Positions 12,127 through 23,921 of a stretch of DNA of 64,000 nt are shown here, in pieces. The translations under genes were made by a program, and so were the position numbers. Within the stretch, counting starts at the first letter, position 1. Each line of letters begins with the position of its first letter. Origin of the DNA: an uncultured Actinomyces sp. GTDB lineage: Bacteria; Actinomycetota; Actinomycetes; Actinomycetales; Actinomycetaceae. The stretch is taken from the NCBI GenBank assembly GCA_938041695.1, contig CALISI010000031.1:1-64000 (forward strand), written 5' to 3'. The notes beneath the pieces were generated by a model. The model was not told the origin of the DNA. It did no database searches and was given only the letters and a program-made list of their open reading frames with translations.

Positions 12127-12160
12127 GCGGCCCCCGCCCCATAATCGGGGCGGGGGCCGC
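12127..12160 (-). terminator. glnA terminator hairpin
   Basis: A perfect 14-bp GC stem (12127-12140 with 12147-12160) around ATAATC lies just after the glnA stop on the minus strand. No strong U-tract follows. Confidence 0.7.
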
Positions 12161-12175
12161 TGAGTGACGATTAGA

Positions 12176-13600
12176 TCACAGGTCGTAGTAGAGCTCGTAC
12201 TCGAAGGGGTGCGGGTAGGCCCGCATCGGGGCGACCTCCTTGGTCTCCTTGTATTCGAGCCAGGTGTCGATCAGGTCCTGCGTGAAGACGTCGCCCTCGG
12301 TGAGGAACTCGTGGTCCTCGCGCAGTGCGTCGAGGGCGGCCTCGAGGGAGCTCGGCAGTTTCGCGATGTCCTGGTACTCGGCCGGGGGCAGTTCGTACAG
12401 GTCCTTGTCGATCGGCGCGGCCGGTTCGATGCGGCGCTTGATGCCGTCGATGCCCGCCATGAGGCACGCGGAGAACGCCAGGTAGGGGTTCGCGCTGGGG
12501 TCAGGCACGCGGTACTCCACGCGCTTGGCCTTGGGGGAGGTGCCCGTGACGGGGATGCGGATGCACGCGGAGCGGTTGCGCGCCGAGTACACGAGGTTGA
12601 TCGGAGCCTCAAAACCGGGAACCAGGCGGCGGAAGGAGTTCACCGACGGGTTCGTGAAGGCGAGGAGCGCGGGAGCGTGCTCGAGCAGGCCGCCGATGAA
12701 CCAGCGGGCCGTGTCGGACAGGGATCCGTAGCCGCGCTCGTCGTAGAAGAGGGGCTCGCCGTTCTTCCATAGCGACATGTGGGTGTGCATACCCGAGCCG
12801 TTGTCTCCGAACAGTGGCTTGGGCATGAAGGTCGCTGAATGGCCGAATTCAAGGGCGGCGTTCTTGATGACGTACTTGAACTTCATCATATCGTCCGCCG
12901 CGGTCTGCAGCGTTGCGAAGCGGTAGTTGATCTCCTGCTGGCCGCCCGAGCCGACCTCGTGGTGGGCGCGCTCGATCGTCAGGCCGACCTCTTCGAGGAG
13001 GCGGCTCATCTCGTCGCGCACATCCGCGTACTTGTCGGCGGGGGAGACAGGGAAGTAACCGCCCTTGACGGCCACCTTGTAGCCCATGTTGCCGCCCTCT
13101 TCGACGCGACCGGTGTTCCAGTACGCCTCGGGGGAGTCGACGGAGAAGAAGGTGTTGTGGGGGCTGACCTGGTAGCGCACGTCATCGAAGAGATAGAACT
13201 CGGCTTCGGCACCGATGAAGCACTCGTCTGCGATACCGGTCGAACGCAGGTAGGCCTCGGCCTTCGCAGCCACCTGGCGCGGGTCGCGCGAGAAAGGCTC
13301 ATCCGTGAAGGGGTCGACAATCGAGAAGTTAACGACCAGGGTCTTGCGATCGCGGAACGGGTCAACGAACGCGGAAAAGATGTCCGGGATGAGCTTCATG
13401 TCGGACTCGTGGATCGCGGTAAAGCCGCGCACCGATGAGCCGTCGAACATCAGGCCGTCCGACAATGCGGCGTCCAAGAATTCGCTCACGGGGATCGTGA
13501 AGTGCTGCTGAACCCCGGGGACGTCGCAGAAACGCACGTCGACGAGTTCAATGTTCTGCTCGGAGATAAAGTCTGCGACCTCTTGGGTGGAGGTGAACAT
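12176..13600 (-). CDS. glnA: Glutamine synthetase type I
   Basis: This enzyme forms glutamine from glutamate, ammonia and ATP and is the main ammonium-assimilating enzyme. The protein has 474 residues. Family blocks include [27 protein letters not shown], and [13 protein letters not shown]. The motif DLYELPP holds the tyrosine adenylylated by GlnE in GSI-beta enzymes. The ATG at 13600 is chosen over the ATG at 13633 because AAGGA lies 5 nt upstream and MFTSTQEV matches the usual N-terminus. A promoter with TTGACC and TACAGC lies just upstream. It is divergent from uvrC. Confidence 0.97.
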   Translation of the reverse strand: MFTSTQEVADFISEQNIELVDVRFCDVPGVQQHFTIPVSEFLDAALSDGLMFDGSSVRGFTAIHESDMKLIPDIFSAFVDPFRDRKTLVVNFSIVDPFTDEPFSRDPRQVAAKAEAYLRSTGIADECFIGAEAEFYLFDDVRYQVSPHNTFFSVDSPEAYWNTGRVEEGGNMGYKVAVKGGYFPVSPADKYADVRDEMSRLLEEVGLTIERAHHEVGSGGQQEINYRFATLQTAADDMMKFKYVIKNAALEFGHSATFMPKPLFGDNGSGMHTHMSLWKNGEPLFYDERGYGSLSDTARWFIGGLLEHAPALLAFTNPSVNSFRRLVPGFEAPINLVYSARNRSACIRIPVTGTSPKAKRVEYRVPDPSANPYLAFSACLMAGIDGIKRRIEPAAPIDKDLYELPPAEYQDIAKLPSSLEAALDALREDHEFLTEGDVFTQDLIDTWLEYKETKEVAPMRAYPHPFEYELYYDL

Positions 13601-13622
13601 GAACGTCCTTCTTTGTGGGAGA

Positions 13623-13651
13623 GCTGTACTCATTGGTCAAGAATGGGTCAA
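13623..13651 (-). promoter_or_regulatory. glnA promoter, sigma-A type
   Basis: On the minus strand, TTGACC (13646-13651) and TACAGC (13623-13628) are separated by 17 bp. A further TATACT lies upstream at 13667-13672 and could be a second -10. Confidence 0.6.
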
Positions 13652-13763
13652 TTCGCAACCAAGTTCAGTATATGCCCACAGGTGGCAGCTGCGCGTATTG
13701 GTTTCAATATTCAAAGGTTTCATGACATAGAGCACGCCCGCGGTGGGCATCGGGCGCACCCAG

Positions 13764-13775
13764 CCCCGGCCTCGT
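13764..13775 (+). repeat. 12-bp word CCCCGGCCTCGT, copy 2
   Basis: Exact copy immediately before and overlapping by one base the uvrC -10 box. Confidence 0.8.
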
Positions 13776-13780
13776 ACCCT
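13775..13780 (+). promoter_or_regulatory. Leaderless -10 box of uvrC
   Basis: TACCCT lies 6 nt before the GTG at 13787. The GGGAG one base before the GTG is too close to serve as a normal ribosome-binding site. Confidence 0.5.
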
Positions 13781-13786
13781 GGGAGC

Positions 13787-15802
13787 GTGGCTGATCCTTC
13801 GACGTACCGACCCCGCACGGGAGATATTCCGACCTTGCCGGGCGTCTACCGATTCTCCGACCCGCAGGGCCGCGTCATCTACGTCGGCAAGGCCAAAAAT
13901 CTGCGCAATCGTCTCACGAACTACTTCCAGGACCTGGCGAATCTGCATCCGCGCACCCAGCAGATGGTGACGACCGCGAGCGCCGTCCAGTGGACCGTTG
14001 TGCGCTCCGAGGTGGAGGCGCTCACGCTGGAGTTCACGTGGATTAAAGAATTTAATCCGCGCTTCAACGTTATGTTTAAGGACGACAAGTCCTACCCGTA
14101 CCTGGCGGTGTCGATGGGGGAGCGTTTCCCCCGGGTGCAGGTGACGCGTGAGCGCAAGCGCGCGGTGTCGCGCTACTTTGGTCCGTACACGCAGGTGTGG
14201 GCGATTCGCGAAACGATCGATCAGCTCCTGCGAGTGTTCCCGATGCGATCATGCTCGGCGGGCGTGTTCCAGCGGGCGAAGGCACAGGGACGTCCGTGCC
14301 TGCTCGGCTACATCGATAAGTGTGCGGCGCCGTGTGTGGGGCGCATTTCGATGGAGGAGCATCGCGAGCTTGCAGAGGGCCTGTGTCAGTTCATGGAGGG
14401 ACGGACGGGTCCCATCATCCGTGACCTGGAAGAGCAGATGCGCCAGGCGTCGGCGGAGCTGAACTTCGAGCGTGCGGCGAAGCTGCGCGATGATGTGGTG
14501 GCACTGCGTACGGTGCTGGAGCGCAACGCGGTCGTGCTGGATGATGGCTCTGACGCGGACGTGTTTTCTCTCGTCAGCGATGACCTGGACGCGGCGGTAC
14601 ACGTCTTCCATGTGCGCGGCGGGCGTATTCGAGGCACGCGCGGCTGGGTGATCGAGCGCGTCGACGGGGCGGATGACGCCGCCCTGATGTCCCGCCTCCT
14701 GGAGCAGGTGTATTCCTCGGCCTCGCCTGACGAGGCCGGGGCAGGCACAGCGGAAAAGGTGGCGGCCGTCAGCGTTGACGACATCGCGCACACGCCCACA
14801 TCGGCGATCCCGCGTGAGGTGCTCGTTTCCGTCGAGCCAGAGGAGAAGGAGACGATTGCGCGCTGGCTGAGGGAGGTGCGCGGCGCGTCCGTGTCTGTGC
14901 ACGTGCCTCAACGAGGTCCGAAGGCTCAGCTCATGGAGACGGTGACGGAGAATGCCCGGCATGCCCTGGCCCTGCACCGCACGAAGCGGGCGGGCGACAT
15001 TACGGCGCGCTCGAAGGCGCTCGAGCAGCTCGCCGAGAACCTTGATCTGCCGGCAGCACCTCTGCGCATCGAGTGCTACGACGTGTCGCACACGGGTGGT
15101 GAGAACCAGGTCGCGTCGATGGTGGTTTTCGAGGACGGCATGCCGCGCAAAGACGCCTACCGCACCTACAACATCCGCGGCGAAGACGGCAGTGGTACGC
15201 CAGATGATACGAGCGCGATGAACGAAGTCCTCACCAGGCGCTTTTCGCGACTGCTGGCCGAGGAAGTGGGCGTCGAAGGAGAGGACGAGGACGGCGTCGC
15301 CTATGCGTCCGGTCCGATCGACGCGACGACGGGGCGCCCGAAACGTTTCTCCTACCGCCCCGACCTGGTCGTCGTGGACGGTGGCCTCCCGCAGGTGAAT
15401 GCCGCGCGAGCCTCTCTGGACGCTGTGGGTGCGGACGTGCCCGTCGTGGGACTGGCGAAGCGGCTTGAAGAGGTATGGATCCCTGGTGAGGAGTTCCCGC
15501 TCATCCTTCCACGCACCTCGGAGGCGCTCTACCTCCTGCAGTACCTGCGCGACGAGTCCCACCGCTTCGCGATCACGAAGCATCGCAAGCGGCGTTCGAA
15601 GGCCCAGCGGCGCTCGGTGCTCGATTCCATCCCAGGGCTTGGACCTGCCCGTCAGACCGCGCTCCTGAAACATTTCGGCTCCGTTAAGCGGATCCGTGAG
15701 GCATCCGTGGAGGACATTGCCGAGGTCAAGGGCGTGGGACTCGGTCTCGCGCACACGATTCGCGATAGGCTTGCGACATCGTCGAGGGAGGACACACCAT
15801 GA
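13787..15802 (+). CDS. uvrC: UvrABC excinuclease subunit C
   Basis: This is the dual-incision nuclease of nucleotide excision repair. The 671-residue protein has an N-terminal GIY-YIG domain (LPGVYRFSD, then [15 protein letters not shown]), a UVR motif ([13 protein letters not shown] near residue 225), an RNase H-like endonuclease domain ([20 protein letters not shown]) and a C-terminal helix-hairpin-helix pair ([18 protein letters not shown]). The GTG at 13787 gives [12 protein letters not shown], the standard actinobacterial start; an ATG at 13502 would run back through the intergenic region into glnA. The variable linker near residue 317 contains a copy of the repeated 12-bp word. It heads the uvrC-purT-rapZ-yvcK-whiA unit. 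Confidence 0.97.
   Translation: MADPSTYRPRTGDIPTLPGVYRFSDPQGRVIYVGKAKNLRNRLTNYFQDLANLHPRTQQMVTTASAVQWTVVRSEVEALTLEFTWIKEFNPRFNVMFKDDKSYPYLAVSMGERFPRVQVTRERKRAVSRYFGPYTQVWAIRETIDQLLRVFPMRSCSAGVFQRAKAQGRPCLLGYIDKCAAPCVGRISMEEHRELAEGLCQFMEGRTGPIIRDLEEQMRQASAELNFERAAKLRDDVVALRTVLERNAVVLDDGSDADVFSLVSDDLDAAVHVFHVRGGRIRGTRGWVIERVDGADDAALMSRLLEQVYSSASPDEAGAGTAEKVAAVSVDDIAHTPTSAIPREVLVSVEPEEKETIARWLREVRGASVSVHVPQRGPKAQLMETVTENARHALALHRTKRAGDITARSKALEQLAENLDLPAAPLRIECYDVSHTGGENQVASMVVFEDGMPRKDAYRTYNIRGEDGSGTPDDTSAMNEVLTRRFSRLLAEEVGVEGEDEDGVAYASGPIDATTGRPKRFSYRPDLVVVDGGLPQVNAARASLDAVGADVPVVGLAKRLEEVWIPGEEFPLILPRTSEALYLLQYLRDESHRFAITKHRKRRSKAQRRSVLDSIPGLGPARQTALLKHFGSVKRIREASVEDIAEVKGVGLGLAHTIRDRLATSSREDTP
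14730..14741 (-). repeat. 12-bp word CCCCGGCCTCGT, copy 3 (inside uvrC)
   Basis: Exact copy read on the minus strand. On the coding strand it encodes DEAG in a poorly conserved linker. Confidence 0.8.
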
Positions 15803-17022
15803 CATTGACGCTTCCCGTGCCGCTGCCGGCGCGCGTGCTGCTGCTTGGATCGGGCGAACTTGGTAAGGAAGTGACGATCGCTCTGAAGCGCTACGGATGC
15901 ACCGTCATCGCATGTGATTCCTACCCGAATGCCCCCGCCATGCAGGTCTCGGACGAGTCTCGTGTTGTCGATATGAGTGACCCCGAGGCCTTGCGTGCAG
16001 TGCTCAACGGCGTCGATGTCGACCTCATTGTTCCCGAAGTCGAGGCCATCGCGACGGATGAACTGAGCGCGTGTGAGGATCGCGGCGTGCGCGTCGTTCC
16101 CAACGCCTTCGCCGTCCAGGCCACGATGGATCGCCAGCGCATCCGCACGCTCGCTGCATCCCTGCCCGGCGTGCGCACCTCCGCATTCCGATTCGCACGC
16201 AGCGAGGAAGAGCTGGCCGCCGCTCTCGACGAGGTCGGATACCCCGCCTTCGTCAAGCCGACCATGTCCTCTTCAGGGCACGGCCAGTCCCGCGTGACAG
16301 GACCCGAGCAGGCCGCCTCCGCCTGGGCCCACGCAGAGGAAGACGCTCGCGCGACGACCGGCGTCGTCATCGTCGAAGAAGGCGTCGACTTCGACTACGA
16401 GATCACGCTGCTCACCGTGCGCTCCTGGGACGCCGCGTCGGGGAGCGTCATCACGACCTTCTGCGCGCCCATCGGGCACCTCCAGGAGGGCGGCGACTAC
16501 GTCGAATCCTGGCAGCCCATGGTCATGAGCGAGGCAGCCCTCGGCGCCGCCCGTTCGATGGCAAAGGCCGTCACAGACGCCCTCGCCGAGGCCGGAAACG
16601 GCCCGTGCCTGGGCATCTTCGGCGTCGAGTTCTTCGTGCGTGGCGATGAGGTCTGGTTCTCCGAGCTCTCGCCCCGCCCCCACGACACCGGCATGGTGAC
16701 GATGGTGACGCAAGCACAGTCCGAGTTTGAACTGCACGCGCGTGCCATCCTCGGCCTGCCCGTCTCGACTACGCAGAAGACGCCCGGCGCCTCTGCCGTC
16801 GTCAAATCAACCAGCGCCATCGACGCGCCCGTCTACAACGGCGTGGCCGATGCCCTGGCCACCGCCGACATCGTGCGCATCTTCGGCAAGCCCATCAGCC
16901 GCGCCGGCAGGCGCGTCGGCGTGGTCGCCGCTACCGCGAGCACGCCGAAGGAAGCGCGAGTCATCGCCAGACGTGCCGCCGCAGGCATCTCCATCGACGA
17001 GGCCCCCGCGCCTTGCGCGTAA
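15799..17022 (+). CDS. purT: Formate-dependent phosphoribosylglycinamide formyltransferase
   Basis: This ATP-grasp enzyme makes formyl-GAR from GAR, formate and ATP, replacing the folate-dependent PurN step of purine synthesis. The protein has 407 residues. It shows the N-terminal [13 protein letters not shown] loop, [23 protein letters not shown] in the ATP-grasp core, and [13 protein letters not shown] near the end, all typical of PurT. The ATG overlaps the uvrC stop by 4 nt (ATGA), so it is coupled to uvrC. Its place inside the otherwise conserved uvrC-rapZ-yvcK-whiA order is unusual. Confidence 0.93.
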   Translation: MTLTLPVPLPARVLLLGSGELGKEVTIALKRYGCTVIACDSYPNAPAMQVSDESRVVDMSDPEALRAVLNGVDVDLIVPEVEAIATDELSACEDRGVRVVPNAFAVQATMDRQRIRTLAASLPGVRTSAFRFARSEEELAAALDEVGYPAFVKPTMSSSGHGQSRVTGPEQAASAWAHAEEDARATTGVVIVEEGVDFDYEITLLTVRSWDAASGSVITTFCAPIGHLQEGGDYVESWQPMVMSEAALGAARSMAKAVTDALAEAGNGPCLGIFGVEFFVRGDEVWFSELSPRPHDTGMVTMVTQAQSEFELHARAILGLPVSTTQKTPGASAVVKSTSAIDAPVYNGVADALATADIVRIFGKPISRAGRRVGVVAATASTPKEARVIARRAAAGISIDEAPAPCA

Positions 17023-17065
17023 CCGCTCCCACCCATCAGCCCAGCCCACCCGTCAGGAGGACGCC

Positions 17066-18061
17066 ATGCCCGACCACACACCCACGGACGACCGCGATGA
17101 GCGCCAGGCCCAGGCCTCGTCGATGAACGAGGAGAACCCTCCCACGGTTCCCGAGGGCATCGCCGTGCGCGACATGATCCGTGTCAAGTACGAGCCGCGC
17201 GCCTCTAACGAAGTCCTTATCATCACCGGCTACTCGGGAGCGGGCCGAACCGGTGCCGCTCGCGCGCTTGAGGACCTGGATTGGTACGTCGTCGACAACC
17301 TGCCGCCGACCATGCTGCCCGCTCTCGTCGGCATGATGTCGAATGACCCCGCGGCCGGCGTGCACCGCCTGGCGGTCGGCGTAGACGTTCGCTCGCGCAC
17401 CTTCTTCCGCACATTGGACGCCACACTCGAGCAGCTCAAGGGCGCGGGCATCGCCTACCGCATTATCTTTCTCGAGGCCAGCCCCCAGACCCTCGTGCGC
17501 CGCTACGAATCCAACCGTCGTCCCCATCCCCTCCAGGGTGCAGGCACGCTCATGGACGGTATCAAGGCCGAAATGCGTCTTCTTGCGCCACTGCGCCGCG
17601 CCGCCGACGAAGTCATCGACACCTCCACCATGAGTGTCCACGATCTGACCCGGCGTATCCGCGATATCGTGGCGGGGGAGGAGCGCCCCCTGCAGGTGAC
17701 GGTCGAGTCGTTCGGTTTCAAGCACGGGCTGCCCCTCGACGCCGATCACGTCGTTGACGTGCGTTTTCTCAAGAACCCGTACTGGGTGGACGAGCTGCGT
17801 CATCTCACGGGCAGGGACCAAGCCGTCGCCGACTACGTGCTCTCTCAGCCGGGCGCACGCGATTTTGCTCTCGGATATGCGGACCTACTGGCTCCCATGC
17901 TGAGCGGCTATCTGGCAGAATTGAAGCCATTCGTCACGATTGCCGTCGGATGCACGGGCGGAAAGCACCGCTCAGTTGCTTGCTCCGAGGCGATCGCCAA
18001 GCGCCTGCGCACACGCGGATACACGGTTCGCGTGATGCACCGTGACATTGGGAGAGACTGA
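17066..18061 (+). CDS. rapZ: RNase adapter / nucleotide-binding protein RapZ
   Basis: This is a RapZ/YvcJ-family P-loop protein of 331 residues. In Enterobacteria RapZ guides RNase E to a small RNA and senses an amino-sugar; in Gram-positives the role is less clear and it is tied to yvcK and whiA. The Walker A motif is GYSGAGRT (residues 55-62). The C-terminal domain has DVRFLKNPYWVDELR and IGCTGGKHRSV (here VGCTGGKHRSV). The ATG at 17066 has AGGAGG 5 nt upstream. The N-terminal 35 residues are polar and poorly conserved. The stop overlaps the yvcK start by one base. Confidence 0.95.
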   Translation: MPDHTPTDDRDERQAQASSMNEENPPTVPEGIAVRDMIRVKYEPRASNEVLIITGYSGAGRTGAARALEDLDWYVVDNLPPTMLPALVGMMSNDPAAGVHRLAVGVDVRSRTFFRTLDATLEQLKGAGIAYRIIFLEASPQTLVRRYESNRRPHPLQGAGTLMDGIKAEMRLLAPLRRAADEVIDTSTMSVHDLTRRIRDIVAGEERPLQVTVESFGFKHGLPLDADHVVDVRFLKNPYWVDELRHLTGRDQAVADYVLSQPGARDFALGYADLLAPMLSGYLAELKPFVTIAVGCTGGKHRSVACSEAIAKRLRTRGYTVRVMHRDIGRD

Positions 18062-19065
18062 TGCCCTATCTTGATGCAGCCGGCTGGGTTCAACGTGGAG
18101 AATCCGGCCAGAACATCGTCGCCCTGGGCGGCGGACATGGCTTGTCCGCAACCCTGCGGGCTTTGCGCCACATCACCCGCGCGCTCACGGCAGTCGTGAC
18201 TGTCGCCGATGACGGTGGTAGTTCCGGCCGTCTGCGCCAGGAGATGCCGATCCTGCCTCCCGGCGACCTGCGTATGGCGTTGGCGTCGCTATGTGAGGAA
18301 TCCGAGTGGGGCTTGACGTGGCGTGACGTCATGCAGCTGCGTCTGGATACGAGCGGCCCGCTCAACGGCCATGCGCTCGGCAACCTGCTGATTTCTGGCC
18401 TGTGGCAGCTCCTCGACGATCCGGTTGAGGGCCTCGACTGGGTTGGTCGGCTCCTCGGGGCACAGGGGCGGGTCCTGCCCATGTCGACGACGCCCATTGA
18501 TATCGAGGCGGACATGAACGACGGTGGACGTCGTTACGTCGTGTCCGGCCAATCGAAGGTTGCTGTCGCCCCCGGTACCGTCGAGCACGTGCGCATCACG
18601 CCTGAAGCCCCCGAGGTCCCTTCTGCGGTTACCGACGCCATCTCCGAGGCCGATTGGGTCGTGCTGGGCCCCGGCTCCTGGTACACGTCGGTCATTCCGC
18701 ATCTGCTGGTCCCCGACATCAACCGCGCACTCGCAACGACGGACGCGCACCGCGCGCTCGTGCTCAACCTGGCACGCCAACGCGGTGAAACCGACCTCAT
18801 GTCGACCGCCGATCACGTGCGTGTCCTGCGCGAGTACGCGCCCATGCTCAAGCTCGACGTCGTCGTGGCTGACCCCACGGCATGCGATGATATCGATGAC
18901 CTGATCGTCGCTGCCGAGGAGCTCGGCGCGCGCGTTCTCCTGCGCCAGGTCCGCACGGGTGACGGGGCTCCGCACCACGACCCGCTGCGCCTTGCCGCAG
19001 CATTGCGTGACGCATTCGACGGCTTCCTTGGTGAGGTCGGACAGCCTGAAACGTGGTTACCTTAG
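18061..19065 (+). CDS. yvcK: YvcK/CofD-like gluconeogenesis factor
   Basis: This 334-residue protein is of the CofD/YvcK family, which binds UDP-sugars and supports cell-wall synthesis and growth on gluconeogenic carbon in Bacillus. Motifs include VALGGGHGLSATLRAL at the N-terminus, VTVADDGGSSGRLR near residue 45, PPGDLRMAL, GHALGNLLI and VLGPGSWYTSV. The ATG overlaps the rapZ stop (TGATG). It lies in the rapZ-yvcK-whiA core order shared by many Gram-positive bacteria. Confidence 0.95.
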   Translation: MPYLDAAGWVQRGESGQNIVALGGGHGLSATLRALRHITRALTAVVTVADDGGSSGRLRQEMPILPPGDLRMALASLCEESEWGLTWRDVMQLRLDTSGPLNGHALGNLLISGLWQLLDDPVEGLDWVGRLLGAQGRVLPMSTTPIDIEADMNDGGRRYVVSGQSKVAVAPGTVEHVRITPEAPEVPSAVTDAISEADWVVLGPGSWYTSVIPHLLVPDINRALATTDAHRALVLNLARQRGETDLMSTADHVRVLREYAPMLKLDVVVADPTACDDIDDLIVAAEELGARVLLRQVRTGDGAPHHDPLRLAAALRDAFDGFLGEVGQPETWLP

Positions 19066-19111
19066 AAGCTGTTGCCTGTTGACAAACGACTTCACCCTCT
19101 AGGAAGAACCC

Positions 19112-20095
19112 GTGTCTCTGACATCTGACATGAAGGACGAGCTCGCGCGCGCCGTCATCACGACGCCGTCGGAGGTGGCCGCCGAGGTGAGCGCGACCCT
19201 GCGTTTCGCGGGCGGTCTGCACCTCGTGGGCGGTCGCATTCTCGTCGAGGCTGAGCTCGACTCGCCCGTCGCTGCGCGGCGCCTGCGCACCTACCTGCAG
19301 GCGCTGTACAACGCTGAATCCTCCGTCGTCGTCGTGTCCGGATCATCCCTGCGACGCGGCAAGCGCTACGTTGTGCGAGTTGTCCACAAGGCTGACGAGC
19401 TCGCTCGCCTGACCGGTCTTGTTGATTCACTGCGCCGTCCTATTCGCGGTCTGCCCCCCGTACTCGTCGCCTCGGGGACGGCCGAGGCTGCGGCGATTTG
19501 GCGCGGTGCGTTCCTCGCCCGCGGCTCGCTCATGGAACCCGGACGTTCCTCCTCGCTTGAGATCACCTGTCCTGGTCCCGAGGTGGCACTCGCCATGGTG
19601 GGATGCGCGCGCAAGCTCGGCGCGGCCGCGCGCTCGAAGGAGGTGCGCGGTACTGATCGTGTGTCCGTGCGTGACTCTGATGCGATCGGCACGCTGATTT
19701 CCGCGATGGGTGCACCCCAGACCTTCGAGGCCTGGCAGGAGCGACGCGAGCGCCGCGAGGCGCGGGGCAGCGCCAACCGACTGGCTAACTTTGACGATGC
19801 GAATCTGCGCCGCTCCGCGCGTGCCGCCGTCGCAGCCGGTGCGCGCGTCGAGCGTGCCTTCGAGATCCTCGGTGACGACGTGCCTGCCCACCTCCTCGAG
19901 GCAGGTACCCTGCGACTAAAGTACAAGCAGGCGTCCCTCGAAGAACTCGGCAAGCACACGAATCCGCCGCTCACCAAGGATGCCGTTGCCGGGCGAATCC
20001 GCCGACTCCTGGCCCTTGCCGACAAGGTCGCACACGAACGAGGCATCCCGGACACCGAATCTGCACTCACCCTCGACATGCTCGATGAGGACTGA
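19112..20095 (+). CDS. whiA: Sporulation/cell-division regulator WhiA
   Basis: WhiA is a DNA-binding protein with a LAGLIDADG-like domain and a C-terminal helix-turn-helix. It controls sporulation septation in Streptomyces and division or growth in other Gram-positives. The protein has 327 residues, with [12 protein letters not shown] at the N-terminus and a C-terminal [33 protein letters not shown] block. The GTG at 19112 is preceded by AGGAAG, which gives both a Shine-Dalgarno and, with the T before it, a near -10 (TAGGAA). In a non-sporulating organism the role is probably in the cell cycle. Confidence 0.96.
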   Translation: MSLTSDMKDELARAVITTPSEVAAEVSATLRFAGGLHLVGGRILVEAELDSPVAARRLRTYLQALYNAESSVVVVSGSSLRRGKRYVVRVVHKADELARLTGLVDSLRRPIRGLPPVLVASGTAEAAAIWRGAFLARGSLMEPGRSSSLEITCPGPEVALAMVGCARKLGAAARSKEVRGTDRVSVRDSDAIGTLISAMGAPQTFEAWQERRERREARGSANRLANFDDANLRRSARAAVAAGARVERAFEILGDDVPAHLLEAGTLRLKYKQASLEELGKHTNPPLTKDAVAGRIRRLLALADKVAHERGIPDTESALTLDMLDED

Positions 20096-20167
20096 GGTCC
20101 CTGGTTCCTGCTACAACGTCTCGATTCAAACGAGAATTACCCCACGTGCAGATTTTCAAATTGGATT

Positions 20168-20196
20168 GTGACAGAGCACGCTCTGGGGTGTAGATT
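20168..20196 (+). promoter_or_regulatory. gap promoter
   Basis: GTGACA (20168-20173) and TAGATT (20191-20196) are 17 bp apart, a good sigma-A promoter. It implies a leader of about 100 nt before the gap start at 20301. Confidence 0.65.
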
Positions 20197-20198
20197 AG

Positions 20199-21308
<1,110 letters not shown>

Positions 21309-21343
21309 GCACACAGCTGATATACCAGCCATGAGCTGATCAG

Positions 21344-21379
21344 CGAGATGCCCGTGCACGCTCGTGCACGGGCATCTCG
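21344..21379 (+). other. Perfect hairpin between gap and pgk
   Basis: A 17-nt perfect inverted repeat (21344-21360 and 21363-21379) stands alone in the gap-pgk gap with no U-tract. It may be a partial terminator or an mRNA-processing and stability element that sets unequal gap and pgk levels. Confidence 0.6.
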
Positions 21380-21415
21380 TACAGCGCCACCGCCTTCACA
21401 CCGAAAGGACTCCTC

Positions 21416-22606
21416 GTGAGGACTATCTCCACTCTGGGCGACCTGCGCGGCAAGCGCGTCCTCGTCCGCTCCGACTTCAACGTTCCGCTCAAGGATGGCG
21501 TCATCACCGATGATGGCCGTATCCGTGCGGCTCTGCCGACCCTCAAGACCCTCACCGACGCCGGTGCCAAGGTCGTCATCATGGCTCACCTCGGCCGCCC
21601 CAAGGGCAAGGTCGATCCCGCCTTCTCGCTGGCCCCCGTCGCCAAGCGCCTTGCTGAACTCTCCGGCGTGAAGGTCACGCTGGCTTCCGACGTCGTCGGC
21701 CCCTCCGCTGCTGAGACCGTCGCCGCTCTGGGGGATGGCGAGATCGCGCTGCTCGAGAACGTCCGTTTCGATCCCCGCGAGACCTCCAAGGTCGACGAGG
21801 AGCGCGAAGAGCTTGCCCGCGAGTACGCCAAGCTCGGCGACGCGTTCGTCTCCGACGGCTTCGGTGTCGTGCACCGCAAGCAGGCTTCGGTCTACGACAT
21901 TGCGAAGCTGCTGCCCTCGGCCGCTGGCCTGCTCGTCCTCAAGGAGATCGAGTCCCTGTCCAAGGTGACCGGCGACCCCGAGCGCCCCTACGGCGTCGTC
22001 CTCGGCGGCTCCAAGGTCTCCGACAAGCTCGGCGTTATCGCCAACCTGCTGAAGAAGGCCGACATGCTCTTCATCGGCGGTGGCATGGTCTTCACCTTCC
22101 TCGCCGCTCAGGGCTACTCGGTGGGCAAGTCCCTCCTCGAGGAAGACCAGATCGACACCGTCAAGGACTACATCGCCGAGGCCGCCGAGCGCGGTGTTGA
22201 CCTCGTCCTGCCCGTCGACGTCATCGTCGCCCCCGAATTCGCGGCAGACGCGCCCGCGACCGTCGTCAAGGTCGACGCTATTCCAGATGACCAGATGGGT
22301 CTGGACATCGGCCCCGAGTCCGCGAAGCTCTTCGCTGACAAGCTCGCGACCGCCAAGACCGTCGCCTGGAACGGCCCCATGGGCGTCTTCGAATTCGACG
22401 CGTTCGCCGGTGGCACTCGCGCCGTCGCCGAAGCCCTGTCCAAGGGCTCCATGTTCTCCGTCATCGGCGGCGGCGACTCCGCCGCAGCCGTGCGCCTGCT
22501 CGGCTTCGACGAGAACACCTTCTCCCACATTTCCACTGGTGGTGGCGCCTCCCTCGAACTCCTCGAGGGCAAGGTTCTGCCCGGTATCGCAGTTCTGGAG
22601 GACTGA
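21416..22606 (+). CDS. pgk: Phosphoglycerate kinase
   Basis: This enzyme makes ATP from 1,3-bisphosphoglycerate. The protein has 396 residues, the usual monomer size. It contains [11 protein letters not shown] at the N-terminus, the substrate-binding HLGRPKG, and the nucleotide-binding GGGDSAAAV near the C-terminus. The GTG at 21416 has GAAAGGA upstream. It follows gap after a strong hairpin and is coupled to tpiA 3 bp downstream. Confidence 0.98.
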   Translation: MRTISTLGDLRGKRVLVRSDFNVPLKDGVITDDGRIRAALPTLKTLTDAGAKVVIMAHLGRPKGKVDPAFSLAPVAKRLAELSGVKVTLASDVVGPSAAETVAALGDGEIALLENVRFDPRETSKVDEEREELAREYAKLGDAFVSDGFGVVHRKQASVYDIAKLLPSAAGLLVLKEIESLSKVTGDPERPYGVVLGGSKVSDKLGVIANLLKKADMLFIGGGMVFTFLAAQGYSVGKSLLEEDQIDTVKDYIAEAAERGVDLVLPVDVIVAPEFAADAPATVVKVDAIPDDQMGLDIGPESAKLFADKLATAKTVAWNGPMGVFEFDAFAGGTRAVAEALSKGSMFSVIGGGDSAAAVRLLGFDENTFSHISTGGGASLELLEGKVLPGIAVLED

Positions 22607-22609
22607 CTC

Positions 22610-23386
22610 ATGGCACGTACTCCCCTCATGGCCGGCAACTGGAAGATGAACCTCGATCACCTCGAGGCCAATCACCTCGTCCAGGGCCTGGCAATGGCAC
22701 TGTCCGACGCTGGTCACGACTACTCCAAGTGCGAGGTCCTCGTGATCCCGCCGTTCACCGACATCCGCACGGTCCAGACCATCGTCGATGCCGATGATCT
22801 CCAGATCAAGTACGGCGCCCAGGACGTTTCCATCCACGACAACGGCGCCTACACCGGTGAAATCTCCACCGAGATGCTCACCAAGCTCGGCGTCACCTAC
22901 GTGGTCATGGGCCACTCCGAGCGCCGCGAGTACCACGGTGAGTCCGACGAGCTCGTCGGCGCCAAGGCCCGCAAGGTCTTCGACGCTGGTATGACCCCGA
23001 TCCTGTGCTGCGGCGAAGCCATCGAGATCCGCAAGGCCGGCACCTACGTCGACTTCGTTCTCGGCCAGATCCGCGCCGCGCTCGCCGGCTGGAAGGCCGA
23101 AGAGGTCGCCAAGATCGTCATCGCCTACGAGCCCATCTGGGCCATCGGCACCGGGGAGACGGCCTCCGCCGAGGACGCTCAGGAAGTGTGCGGCGCCATC
23201 CGCGCCGCCCTGGCCGAGGACTTCGGCGCCGAGACCGCCGAGTCCACCCGCATCCTCTACGGCGGCTCCGCCAAGCCCGGCAACATCAAGGAGCTCATGG
23301 CTCAGCCCGACGTCGACGGCGGTCTCGTCGGCGGCGCGTCCCTGAAGGCTGATTCCTTCGCCGCCATGGCGAACTTCTACGCCTGA
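22610..23386 (+). CDS. tpiA: Triosephosphate isomerase
   Basis: This enzyme interconverts dihydroxyacetone phosphate and glyceraldehyde 3-phosphate. The 258-residue TIM barrel contains GNWKMN with the catalytic lysine, GHSERR with the catalytic histidine, and [11 protein letters not shown] with the catalytic glutamate. The ATG at 22610 has its GGAGGA Shine-Dalgarno inside the end of pgk. A strong hairpin at 23444-23477 ends the operon. Confidence 0.98.
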   Translation: MARTPLMAGNWKMNLDHLEANHLVQGLAMALSDAGHDYSKCEVLVIPPFTDIRTVQTIVDADDLQIKYGAQDVSIHDNGAYTGEISTEMLTKLGVTYVVMGHSERREYHGESDELVGAKARKVFDAGMTPILCCGEAIEIRKAGTYVDFVLGQIRAALAGWKAEEVAKIVIAYEPIWAIGTGETASAEDAQEVCGAIRAALAEDFGAETAESTRILYGGSAKPGNIKELMAQPDVDGGLVGGASLKADSFAAMANFYA

Positions 23387-23443
23387 GCAACGCTCACACG
23401 CCCGTGACACCCGGCCAGTCGAGCTGGGGCGGAGCGGACGCGA

Positions 23444-23477
23444 GATGGGGCCAACCGGTGCGCCGGTTGGCCCCATC
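23444..23477 (+). terminator. tpiA operon terminator hairpin
   Basis: A perfect 15-bp stem (23444-23458 and 23463-23477) with a TGCG loop lies about 55 bp after the tpiA stop. Confidence 0.75.
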
Positions 23478-23548
23478 GGCATTCTCAGTTAATATAAGAC
23501 TATATGTGCCCCGACTTGGGGCGACCTGCGATAGAAACTGGACCCACC

Positions 23549-23794
23549 GTGACCATTCTGAACAACGTGCTGATTGGGCTGATCTTCGTGACCAGCATCC
23601 TGCTCACCCTGACCATCCTGATGCACAAAGGACAGGGCGGCGGCCTGTCGGACATGTTCGGTGGCGGCATCTCCTCGTCGGCAGGGTCCTCCGGTGTCGC
23701 CGAGCGTAACCTGAACCGCATCACCATGGGCACTCTGTTCATCTGGGTGGTGTGCATCATCGGTTTCGTCCTGCTTGGAAAGTTTGGTGGCTGA
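23549..23794 (+). CDS. secG: Preprotein translocase subunit SecG
   Basis: SecG is a small partner of SecYE in the Sec channel. The protein has 81 residues with two membrane helices and the Gly-rich loop KGQGGGLSDMFGGG between them, which is diagnostic. The GTG at 23549 gives MTILNNVLIG; the ATG at 23504 would add 15 residues not typical of the family. It follows the glycolytic operon as in many actinobacteria but lies beyond its terminator. Confidence 0.95.
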   Translation: MTILNNVLIGLIFVTSILLTLTILMHKGQGGGLSDMFGGGISSSAGSSGVAERNLNRITMGTLFIWVVCIIGFVLLGKFGG

Positions 23795-23820
23795 TCGGTA
23801 CCGATCATCATCGAGCTGTG

Positions 23821-23848
23821 GCTCTCCGCTGATGAGCGGGGAGTCATT
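23821..23848 (+). terminator. secG terminator
   Basis: A 10-bp stem with two G-U pairs (23821-23830 and 23835-23844) and a GATG loop is followed by CATTTTG. Confidence 0.65.
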
Positions 23849-23867
23849 TTGTACCCTGGAAAGAGGC

Positions 23868-23902
23868 TGTGGGGCCGCCTTCGTCACGAAGGCCGCCCCA
23901 CA
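23868..23902 (-). terminator. pgl terminator hairpin
   Basis: Seventeen paired positions with one mismatch (23868-23884 and 23886-23902) lie just beyond the pgl stop on the minus strand. Confidence 0.65.
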
Positions 23903-23921
23903 CAAAGTAGAGGTGGTGTTT

